Positions 46,841 to 57,359 of a DNA stretch of 64,000 nt are shown one piece after another (the stretch's first letter is position 1; each line of letters starts with the position of its first letter). The DNA comes from Vigna angularis (Eukaryota > Streptophyta > Magnoliopsida > Fabales > Fabaceae). Made by a program: the position numbers and the translations under genes. Location of the stretch: the NCBI RefSeq assembly GCF_016808095.1, contig NC_068974.1:9362001-9426000 (forward strand), given 5' to 3'. Below the pieces are notes generated by a model, which saw only the letters and a program-made list of their open reading frames with translations, made no database searches and was not told the origin of the DNA.

Positions 46841-47010
46841 GTGGGCGCCAAAATGTTTCAGGGTGAGGTCGAATCACTGACACTTGCACAATTTCTCTTG
46901 GGATGTCTTTTGGTAATTTCTCTACTAGTCTTCTTCTTAGCTTCACTGTCAAAGGTGCACCTGCCAAAAGTTATTCAATGCTTAAGTTAGTTGATTTTCT
47001 ATACCAGAGT
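46841..47010 (-). mobile_element. Tat-like gypsy primer site and LTR start
   Basis: Minus strand TTTTGGCGCCCAC (46853-46841) is a Tat-type primer-site start. The LTR begins at 46854 (TGTTTCAGGGTGAGG as written on plus) and is interrupted at 47010 by the Athila-like insertion, resuming at 54703. Confidence 0.7.
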
Positions 47011-48530
47011 TGATGAATGCATATTTATGCCCACATTTATGCTTTAAAATTCAAATTTTTGATGGGATAATTATTCTTAAATGATTTATTTTAAGTGAAT
47101 TTGTGATGATTGGAACTGTTGGGTTTGGAAAATAAAAAGACGTAAAAAGTGAGTTTTAGTGCATAAATTATTCTTGGATGTTCTAATGTTTATTTGTGCA
47201 GCTAAGAATATAAGTTTTATTGGTCCAAATGGCAATTCAAGGCCCAAAATCAGATTTTATTTGGAAAATTCAGAATGAGCTAAAGTGCAAATAGAGGAAA
47301 TTTCAGAGTATTTGTGCAATTTTGGAAAGTTAGAAAATCAAAATTGTTGAATTTAATTTGGGAATATCAACATAAAATATCTTCCAAATAATTTTATCAT
47401 TATCTAAATCTTTTAGTTATTTGGAAGATATAGGATATAAGATAATTGAGTTAATATCTATCAAATATTCTTTAAAACTGATTTAATCTAATGAATATTT
47501 GAAAGATATAATAATATATCAACAGAAAATATCTTATCAACAAACTATTCAAAGTCGAAGCCCAATCAAGCCTATATAAAGAGACCCAAGGGAGGCAGAA
47601 AAGGGGACTTCACTTAATTCATTCATTCTCTCATACTCTTCTCACTTTTCTTTCATCTTGTATTCAACTCCATTCATGGAGAGCTAAGCATCTAGGGTTA
47701 TTCTGCTGTTATTCCATTATGGATTCTGAGGTTACGTTCAATTAATGCAATTGTTTATTTTGACTATTGATTTAAGTTGTTCTCTCTGTCTCTATGTCCT
47801 TCATCTCTCTATCTTGTTAAAAGTAAAGATTTTTGCATCATAATGTGTTTGAATCTACATGCATATTGATTATATGAGTTCTAGGGTTTCTAGGTTTAAT
47901 TGAGAATCTACTTTGATTTAATTTATGAACTTTCATATGATTAAATGGTTTTTACTATCAATTGAGAATGTACTTTGATTGGTAGTAATAATTTCAATTA
48001 TAATCAATTGAGAATTTACTTTAATTGATTAACTTTTAACTTGGTTAGGAGATTTAAGAATAGACATGATTAAACACAATTGGATTTGATTGAGAATGTA
48101 CTTTGGTTGAATTTATTGTGAATAATCTAGAAAGATTTTGCATTTGATTGAGAATTTACTTTGGTTAAATGCATGATCGCCCTCAAATTAATTAAGAATG
48201 TACTTTAATTAATTTGAAACTAAAATAATAATCAATTGAACAATTATCTGTGAATAACTGATGATGAATCTATTTTGGAAAAGCAGTGGAATTAGCCTAT
48301 TTCATTATAATCGTTTTTAAGTCTCTTATTTGTTCTTTAAACATTCTCCAAACATCCCTTTTATCATTGCATTGCATTCATAAGAATAAAATATTGAAAG
48401 ACAATTCCGTATTCGTTGGGAGACGACTCAGGGTTACTTTAGCCCTATCTACTTTCTTGGATACTACTTGGCAATACTGAAGTTGCCTTGAAAAGTAGTA
48501 TTACTTTAATAGCTTCATAGACAACCTATA
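47011..48530 (+). repeat. Athila-like 5' LTR
   Basis: About 1520 bp. Its 3' end reads CCTATA where the partner has CTATCA. Contains repeated ATTGAGAATKTACTTTRATT-like phrases at 47900-48210. Confidence 0.9.
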
Positions 48531-48978
48531 GAATTTGGCGCCGTTGCCGGGGAATACGGTTAGTATTTTAAATATTTTCAGTCTTATTTTATTTTTTTAT
48601 TATTATTTTATTTTATTTATTTTATTTTTTATTTTTTTTATTTTTATCTTTATTTTTTTTATCTTTATTTTTTTTTATTTAACGCACATACATTTAATTT
48701 TATTTGAGTTATTTTGTAGTCTTTAGTCATTCTTGTTTTAGCAAAAATCTTTTTTCTTGTTTTTATTAAGAATTTCTCTTGAGAAATACTTGAGGCTAGT
48801 TTGAATACACTCTAGCTAGGAAAGACTTTGTACTTGTTGTCTGTTGTGACGCACCTCTCTTTCCTGGGAGTGGACTGAATGAGTCTCTCTTATCTCTTAT
48901 TTGAAATCTTTATCTAAAGCAAGAACAAAAGAAAAAGAGAAGTAACAGAGAAACAACTTTAAGCAGATTGCGTAGTGC

Positions 48979-50232
48979 ATGACCAAAGTTAACCCGGGAG
49001 AATTTTATCAAATTAACCCGGAAGTCGAAAGGAATTTGCATAAGCTGCGAAGAAGTTTGAAATTTGGGTGTTCTACTAAGGGAACACTTCTTACATTTGA
49101 AGCCATACCACCTTCATTATCTCCAGTCACAAACATATCATCCAATCATTTACCTTATCCTAACCCAAACAATATGGCACAAAGAACCATTAGACAGTTA
49201 GCCACCTCCCAAAATACAATTATCCGAAGTAACATTGAATACCCTAATGAGGAGTGGGAGTTGAGACCTGACTTGTTAAATGCCTTACCAAAGTTCAATG
49301 GGTTATCAAGGGAGAATCCACACAAGCACTTGAGACAATTTCACATGTTATGTGAAAACATTAGATCTCCCAGGATCATAATAGAGAGTCTTAAAATGAG
49401 AGCTTTTCCTTTTACTCTTCAAGGAGAAGCTCAAGATTGGTGGTATTATTTCTCTGCAAGGATTACAAATTGGGAAACTATTGAAAGACTTTTTCTTGAA
49501 AAGTATTTTCCTGCATCCAGATTATCTGCCATCCGTAGAGAAATCCAAGACAAAAGACAGAGAGATAGATAAAATCTTAGTGAATATTGGGAAAGATTCA
49601 AGAAACTATGTTCTTCATGCCCTCAACTCCAAATGGAAGATTTTATTCTAAGCTTTTATGAAGGCTTAAGTCCTACTGATAGATCATGGGCAGATGCTGC
49701 AAGCGGAGGATCTTTCTTAGACAGGTAACCAGAAGATGGTATAGATCTAATTGAACGGAAGGCAGTAGACAATCAACAATATGGCACAAGAGAAAATTCA
49801 GTGACTTTGTTGAAGGGAGTGCATGAAATTGATAATGGTGCAGTTGATGGAAAGAGGATAGATGAAAGATTGAATAAGCTAGAAAGCAAACTCGAGGAGA
49901 TCGCAAGTTTGTTTAAAACCTCAACTCCACAAATTGCTAAGAAGTGTGGAATTTGCATTTCAACTAACCATTATACTGATGAATGTCCTAGCTTGGTGGA
50001 AACCACTGTGGAAAACCCATCTCAAGCTTTTGCTGCAAACATGATTGGAGGAAATAGACCATACCAGAATTATCATGATTCGTCCTTCAATAGGTATCAA
50101 CATATTAAACAACCTTATGTTCCACCTCAACAAAGGCAGCAATCTCAAACTGATATGTCACTACAAGATTTCATGAAAACAATACTTGAGCAAAATTCAG
50201 AAATCAAGAAATCAATTATAGAGTTGACTTAG
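48979..50232 (+). pseudogene. Athila-like gag, two internal stops
   Basis: One frame throughout. Gag domain at 48979-49570 with LPKFNGLSRENPHKHLRQF, LQGEAQDWWYYF and FLEKYFPASRLSAIRREI. A TAA at 49570-49572 precedes LSEYWERFKKLCSSCP, and a second stop near 49726 follows GGSFLDR. The open frame continues with a coiled-coil and a CGICISTNHYTDECP knuckle to the stop at 50232. The same block order as the gag at 32225 shows they are related elements. Confidence 0.88.
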
Positions 50233-50525
50233 AGGGTGGAAAAATTAGAGACTAAGGAGTCAAATAAACTACCTGCACAAACAGTGATCAACCTGCCAAA
50301 ATGTAAGTGCTATTACTTTGAGAACGGGTAAGCAAGTAGAAGGCCATGAAGGAGCCCAAGAGGATGAAGATAAGGAGAAAGAAGGAGTGCAAATTGATGA
50401 CAGTGGAGGACCAAGTGAACCATCACCTGAGACTACCACTGATAAATCCAGTTTAGTATCCTCTAACTCTTCTTTCTAAAAATTCTTCTTCATCTTATTC
50501 TCCACCTCCTCCATATCCAAATCGG

Positions 50526-51944
50526 TTGAAACCGAAAAACAAGAAAATGGAGGAATTAGACCAAGAGATCTTAAATACTTTCAAAAAGGTGGAGATCAAC
50601 ATTCCCTTGCTAGATGCCGTTAAGAAAATCCCTAAATACGCCAAGTTTTTGAAAGAAATTTGCACAAATAGAAGGTGTTTTAGGGATAATGAGGTTGTGA
50701 ATTTGGGAAGAAATGTGTGAAGCTTGATTAAGAAGCATATTGAAATACCACGAAAATGCAAGGATCCAGGTATGTTTTCTGTTCCATGTGTTATTGGAAA
50801 TTCAAAGTTTGACAATGCCATGCTAGATTTAGGGGCTTCCATAAATGTAATGCCTTTATCAGTGATTACTTCTCTATCTTTGGGACCTCTTAAGACTACT
50901 AGTGTGGTCCTTCAACTAGCCAACCGTAGCATAGTTAACCCTGCAGGTGTGCTTGAGGACGTCCTTGTCCGAGTAGACAAGTTAATTTTTCCTGCAGATT
51001 TCTATATATTGGACATGAAGGATGATGAAGGAATCAGTCCAACAACTATTATCTTGGGAAGACCTTTCATGATGACAGCACGAACCAAGATAAATGTGCA
51101 TGCAGGATCATTGACAATGGAGATAGGAGACGAGAAGGTGTGGTTCAACGTGTTGGAAGCTGGGAAGCACCAGATTAAAAATCATTCTTTGTTTTGTATT
51201 GACTTATCAAGTGATGTTGTAAACAATTTTTCTTTTTCAAATATGTCATGCCTAATTTTGGACGAAAAAGAAAATTGTAAAGCAGGTGATATTGAGGACG
51301 CGGTATTGATACATGATACCTCTGTGGTGTCCGAGTGTGATGTTGAGGTGACTGAGATTACCTTAGGCAGTAAAATTTTGCCATTTGTGGTACAACCACC
51401 CATTTTGGAGTTGAAACTTTTACCATCCCATTTGAAGTATGCTTATCTTGAGAGGGATGGGAAACTCCCTGTTATTATATCTGCATTGCTTACTGATGAG
51501 CATGAAAAACAACTATTACAGGTAATTAGAGACCATAAGAATGCAATAGGCTGGACTTTAGCAGATATTCCTGGTATTAGCCTTTCTTTTTGCATGCATA
51601 GAATACTTTTGGAGGAGGATGTTAAACCAGTGAGACAACCTCAAGGAAGACTGAATCCTCAACTAATGGGGGTTGTAAAGAAAAAGGACATCAAGTTGCT
51701 ATAAACAGGTCTTATATATTCATATTATGACAGCACTTGGGTGGGCCCTATACATATGGTTCCCAAGAAATATGGAATCACAATGGTCAAGAATGAGAAG
51801 GACAAGTTGACTCCTATTCAAGACAGAAGTGGGTCACATAATGTAGTAGTTGACCATCTTAGTAGGATTGAAAAGGGAAAAGATAACATTCCTATCCAGG
51901 ATGACTTTTCCAATGAAGTCCTACTAGCATTCCTTCCACCATGA
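50526..51944 (+). pseudogene. Athila-like protease with truncated reverse transcriptase/RNase H
   Basis: Linker KVEINIPLLDAVKKIPKYAK (50526-50720), a TGA, then the aspartic protease frame (50724-51704) with active-site DLGAS and the downstream ILGRPF. The frame runs into the reverse transcriptase start (LEEDVKPVRQPQGRLNP). At 51741-51944 WVGPIHMVPKK joins directly to HNVVVDHLSRIE, that is, the beginning of reverse transcriptase is fused to the end of RNase H, with the catalytic YxDD core and all integrase deleted. Confidence 0.85.
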
Positions 51945-53281
51945 AGGAGGTAAGTTCCTTCATACTTTTTCTTTGCATTTTATATATAAGGCATACATTG
52001 AGGACAATGCATAGTTTAAGTGTGGGGGTGTGGGGAAACAATTAATTTTGTTCCCTATTTTGTTTTTCTATTTTGTTTGTTTTTAATAAATATTTGCATT
52101 GGATTTGAGAGTTTGAATCAGTAACTGGAATGATCATGAATTCAAGAAAAAAAAATGAGTCATGTTGATATGAGTGGATTGCTTTTATGATTTGCTGATT
52201 GAGTTGACTTTGAGAATTTCCTGATTAAATCTTTTGTGAAAGAAATTTGAAACCATGTGAGTTTTGGGCTTAATGTTAAGGATGGACCACCATGTGCCAT
52301 ACCTATTTTTTTTGTGTGATTTGCCCATGTTTTGTTGATACTCTAATAGTTAGTTTGATTCTGTGTTGTGCAACTAAGGAGAATATGCATGGTTTGATAT
52401 GATTGAGGCATTTCTTGTTTTAGCTACTTGGCCAAATAAACTTGTCCTAACATTAATCCATTAGAACCCCCTTTGAGCCTTAAGCCTATTTTTCTTGTTT
52501 CTAGTCATTGTCAAATGAGAAAAGAAAAAAAAAATCATATGTTCCTTACCTTAGGAAAGAAGAAGGAGTAATGGATTCTGTTAGAAGTAAAGTGAGGAAT
52601 AAGTGTGTGGGTGAGTACCTCACCCACAAAATAAAGAAAAAAGCAAAAAGGAAGATGAAAAGTTGGAGTTTTAAAAAGAAAAAAAAAAGCAAAAAGGAAG
52701 ATGAAAAGTTGGAGCTTTAACGAGGAAAAAAAAAGAAAAGAAGAAGAAAGAAAAAAAAATCTTCCTTGAAAGAAGCAAGAAATAAAGTCGTTTTTGAAAT
52801 CAAGTATCATTACTCTTTCTATATCAATTTCAAAAACTCAGAAATTCCAAGAAAATTCCCTACCTTTGCCTTGGCATCAATAAAACCTTAAAAAGCCCTC
52901 ACGATCAATAATTGCATGTTTTCTAAAGTATGTGAATGTTAGAATCTTGCTAGATATCAAGGGTGTCTACTTTCATGGGTATTTTGAGTGTAAAAACAAG
53001 TCAAAAACACTTGAGAGAATTGGAGAGAAATAGATACATGTTGACTTGAGTGTTATCTTTCATATTTGATTTTCTTGGGAATTCAAAGTGGTCAGCTCAT
53101 GTGTGAAGAATAGAGTAATTTCATTTGCATGTCCATGACAAAGTGATCTCTAGATGATTTATCTATATCTGGTATTGTTCATTATTTTAACCCAAATGCA
53201 AATATGGAATAAAATGACTCAGAACAAAGTCTTGGAATTAATCAATTTTGCCCAAGAGTGCAAAAGGATAAGTGTGGGGTG
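51945..53281. other. Athila-like 3' internal region
   Basis: AAGTGTGGGG tracts at about 52017 and 53270, a Lys-rich low-complexity stretch (52508-52800) and the final purine tract before the LTR at 53282. No credible gene. Confidence 0.75.
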
Positions 53282-54702
53282 TGATGAGTGCATATTTATG
53301 CCCACATTTATGCTTTAAAATTCAAATTTTTGATGGGATAATTGTGCTTAAATGATTTATTTTAAGTGAATTTGTGATGATTGGAATTGTTAGGTTTGGG
53401 AAATAAAGAGACGCAAAAAGTGAGTTTTAGTGCATAAATTATTCTTGGATGTTCTAATGTTTATTTGTGCAGTTGAGAATATAAATTTTATTGGTCCAAA
53501 TGACAATTCAAGGCCCAAAATCAGATTTTATTTGGAAAATTCAGAAGGGGATAAAATATCTTCCAAATAATTTTATCATTATCTAACTCTTTTAGTTATT
53601 TGGAAGATATAGGATACAAGATAATTGAGTTAATATCTATCAAATATTCTTTAAAACTGATTTAATCTAATGAATATTTGAAAGATATAATATATCAACA
53701 AAAAATATCTTATCAACAAACTATTCAAAGTCCAAGCCCAATCAAGCCTATATAAAGAGACCCAAGGAAGGCAGAAAAGGGGACTTCACTTAATTCATTC
53801 ATTCTCTCATACTCCTCTCACTTTTCTTTCATCTTGTATTCAACTCTATTCATGGAGAGCTAAGCATCTAGGGCTATTCTGCTGTAATTCCATTATGGAT
53901 TCTGAGGTTACGTTCAATTAATGCAATTGTTTATTTTGATTATTGATTTAAGTTGTTCTCTCTCTATGTCTTTCATCTCTCTATCTTGTTAAAAGTAAAG
54001 ATTTTTGAATCATAATGTGTTTGAATCTACATGCATATTGATTATATGAGTTCTAGGGTTTCTAGGTTTAATTGAGAATCTACTTTGATTTAATTTATGA
54101 ACTTTCATATGATTAAATGGTTTTTACTATCAATTGAGAATGTACTTTGATTGGTAGTAATAATTTCAATTATAATCAATTGAGAATTTACTTTAATTGA
54201 TTAACTTTTAACTTGGTTATGAGATTTAAGAATAGACATGATTAAACACAATTGGATTTGATTGAGAATGTACTTTGGTTGAATTTATTGTGAATAATCT
54301 AGAAAGATTTTGCATTTGATTGAGAATTTACTTTGGTTAAATGCATGATCGCCCTCAAATTAATTAAGAATGTACTTTAATTAATTTGAAACTTAAATAA
54401 TAATCAATTGAACAATTATCTGTGAATAACTGATGATGAATCTATTTTGGAAAAGCAGTGGAATTAGCCTATTTCATTATAATCATTTTAAGTCTCTTAT
54501 TTGGTCTTTAAACATTCTCCAAACATCCCTTTTATCATTGCATTGCATTTATAAGATTAAAATATTGAAAGATAATTCCGTATTCGTTGGGAGATGACTC
54601 AGGGTTACTTTAGCCCTATCTACTTTCTTGGATACTACTTGGCAATACTGAAGTTGCCTTGAAAAGTTGTATTAAATTGATAGCTTCAACGACAATCTAT
54701 CA
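53282..54702 (+). repeat. Athila-like 3' LTR
   Basis: 1421 bp, about 97-98 percent like the 5' LTR outside the missing segment, judged by eye. Confidence 0.92.
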
Positions 54703-55050
54703 GGAGTTCAATGCAATAGTAATAAATTGGCACTAAATGCAAACATCTACCTCTTACCTTTGACCTGTATTTATAGTTTTTGGCATGGGCTTGAGATTAA
54801 TGAAATCTTAATCACGGTCCAATCTCAGTCCACTACCTCTAATCGCTAATTACCTTAATCTTTGTATGGAAACCTAATTATTGGTTGGGACCGATCGTTC
54901 TGTTTCTGGCCGTCCGGTCTTACTCACCGATTTTGCTGCGTTCAGCTAATTACGTCATGTTCTCTAGGACTGTCTAGCCGGCTTGATAGTGGGATGTTTG
55001 TGTGACCGTCCGGACCACACGATACACTATCATATCTATCATGAATCATA
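54703..55050 (-). mobile_element. Tat-like gypsy LTR, remaining part
   Basis: Continuation of the LTR that starts at 46854. CCGTCCGG motifs occur at 54911 and 55006. The outer end is uncertain (approximately 55015-55080) since no partner LTR remains. Confidence 0.55.
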
Positions 55051-55636
55051 TGGAGATAAAGTAAAATATGACATAGATCTTATTAGGGTGTTGCTCCCTC
55101 CACCACCACCAAATGTTTCCTGCACCTCCCCAAACCTCTCCAAAAAAAATTTAATTACAAAAGTATCCTTTTTTTACTTTAATCATATTTATTTACTTAT
55201 ACTTCATTTTCACTCTCTTGCACTGCCCCCACCCTCACTCTCTCAAATCTTACTTTTCCAGATCTGTTTCTTTCCACCCCCCAACTCTCACTTCCAGATT
55301 CGTTTCTTTCCATCCCCCAACTCTAACTTTATTTTGGTTTTGGTTCGTGGTGCGGCAGTGTCTGCAGTAGTGTGTGCGATGGTCATTCGTTGGTGGTGCT
55401 TCGTTTCTACGTCTATTGTGCATCCACTCATGTTCAAATTGACGAGTGAAGAGAATATATTTGTCATCTAAATCTTTAGTCAAACAACTTTTGTTTTAAA
55501 AAGAAAACTTTTTTAACCTTTCTCAAATAGTTGTCTGACACTCATCAATTCTTTATCAATTTTAAGAACATAGACTATTCCTATTTTCTTGGATACAATA
55601 AGAAGTACAAAAGTGAAACTTTTGGTGTTTGTTCCT
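55051..55636. other. unassigned DNA, possible MITE-like piece
   Basis: AGGGTGTTGCTCCCTCCACC at 55087 resembles, in inverse, GGTGGAGGAAGTAACACC at 61372-61390 and GGAGGGAGTAACACC at 63716, so a terminal motif GGTGTTRCTCCCTCC may mark a small dispersed element. A 162-codon ORF (54983-55471) crosses the Tat LTR end and is not convincing. Confidence 0.4.
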
Positions 55637-55659
55637 CACTAGTAAAAATTGGGGATTTG

Positions 55660-56215
55660 AAAACGCCACATACGCATCGGTTTAAGCACAACCGCAGCGT
55701 ATAAAAACGCGATGGAAGAACCGTAAATAAAGGTAACTTATATGCCTCGGTTGCCCAAAACCCGATGCCTAAAGCTCGATACTAACTCGGCTCTGCGCAG
55801 AACCGAGGCATATATCTCTGCGCTAAGACCTGCCACCTACCCTGCCATCACCTGCCAAGAATTATTAACTCGGTTCCCAAGCGAACCGAGGCCTAAACAC
55901 CTCTTCGAACTCGGTTTTCCGAATAACCGAGGCATATATCTTGCTTCAGAACTGCCAAACCCCTGCAACCTCTGACGTTTCAGTCCCTTCATCTGCTGTT
56001 TATGCACCGGTTGCATCAGAACCGAGGCCTAAACGTACCTTCGAACTCGGTTTTGCGAGTAACCGAGGCATATATGTTGCCTCAGACCTGCCAACGCGTC
56101 TGCAACCTCTGACGCTTCAGTACCTTCAGCCGATGTTTATGCACCGGTTATATAAAAACCGAGATGGTAAGGCCTTTATGCCTCGGTTAATTGACGAACC
56201 GAGGCAGTAAGGTGT
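55660..56215. repeat. CACTA D left subterminal array
   Basis: About 18 CTCGGTT / AACCGAGGC motifs in both orientations, commonly as AACCGAGGCATATAT. A matching array lies at 60255-60600. ORFs across it are by-products. Confidence 0.9.
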
Positions 56216-56219
56216 TTAA

Positions 56220-57359
56220 ATTTTTCGCGAAAACGAACTGCCTTCCTTCATCTTCTTCCCACAGCGCGCCGTAACAGAAGCGAAACGAAGAACCCTCTCA
56301 CCCTCGCGTTTTCTCCTCCGGACTCCTCGTTCAGCGCCGTCGCCTCGTCCTCTCGGTGTGGTCACCAGCGTCAATCATCGCGTCTCCTCCGTTGTCGGTG
56401 GCCTCTCGCGTGTGCTTTGCTTCCATCTCCGCCGCGTCTCACTTTTGTTGTGTGGCTTCTGCGTTTGGTTCCATCTCCGTCACCGGTGCTTCCATTCCAG
56501 TCGCGGCTTTCATTCTCGCCAACTTGCTGCCACGCTCCCAGGTAATTGATTCTAAAAGTTTCTCCATCTTCATTGTTTGTGTACATTGTGGTATTGATAT
56601 AGAAAATTAGGCATGTAATTTGTGGTATTGATATAGAAAATTAGGCATGAAAAACAAGTAATTAATCAAATTAATTCATTGCTTGTTTTAAAGTGATCAA
56701 AACTAAGGAAAGAATAGAAAATTGCGAAAGTAAAATGAAGCCTCAGTGAATTATTACTGAATTATTTGTAAACGTTATGTTAGTGTAGATTATTATTGTT
56801 ATTGTAGAATGGTTTATTATTGTTAAATTTGATTTAATTGGGATATTAATTCTTAAAATCTCATGATATGATTGAATATTTTGTTTGTTATTGTGAATTA
56901 GCCTTAGTTTCCCGTTTAAGATTCAATACAAAAATTATTGACTATCTCCATACTTTTTTAACAAACGTACTTTTTAGAATTGAAAATAGAGGAGATGGTA
57001 ATAATAATTTACAAGTATTGAATCTTGAATTGTCCGGTTGGACAGTTTAAGAAGAGTAATAACTTTTTCATAGTTTATTATGACATATGAAATTTAATAT
57101 ACATGTCTTAAATTTCACGAAAATTTGTCGTTGTGTTTTGTATTGATCTTCGGGTGCATATTTGATTGTGATTTATAATCACTTTCATTTCGTGTAACCT
57201 GAAGACCAATGCGAAATGCTGGCAAAATTTCGTGAAGATTAAGATATGTTGTTTAAAATTGATATGTTTAATAAACTAAAAAAAGTGAATCTTCTTGAAT
57301 GGGATAGGGTCACACCTTGAATACAAACACGATCAAAGTTATTACTTTCTTTGTTGCAG
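56220..57359 (+). promoter_or_regulatory. CACTA D gene leader exon and first intron
   Basis: A GC-richer, CT-rich leader (about 56230-56540) ends CTCCCAG followed by GTAATTG. The next good acceptor, TTTGTTGCAG, is at 57350-57359, giving an AT-rich intron of about 818 bp before the first coding exon. The ORFs at 56356-56610 lie in the leader. Confidence 0.55.

Larger units (their letters stand above)
47011..54702 (+). mobile_element. Athila/Calypso-like gypsy element, internally deleted
   Basis: 5' LTR 47011-48530 and 3' LTR 53282-54702, both starting TGATGA[A/G]TGCATATTTATG. The 3' LTR ends CTATCA. Flanking pentamers AGAGT (47006-47010) and GGAGT (54703-54707) make a target duplication with one change. 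Primer site TGGCGCCGTTGCCGGGGA (tRNA-Asp) at 48536-48553. The interior keeps gag, protease and scraps of reverse transcriptase and RNase H; integrase is gone. The 3' LTR lacks about 95 bp present in the 5' LTR (near 47277-47375). Inserted into the LTR of the Tat-like element. Confidence 0.93.

Noticed and set aside
52508..52720. Lys-rich 70-codon ORF
   Set aside because: A/G-rich low-complexity DNA in the 3' internal region of the Athila-like element.
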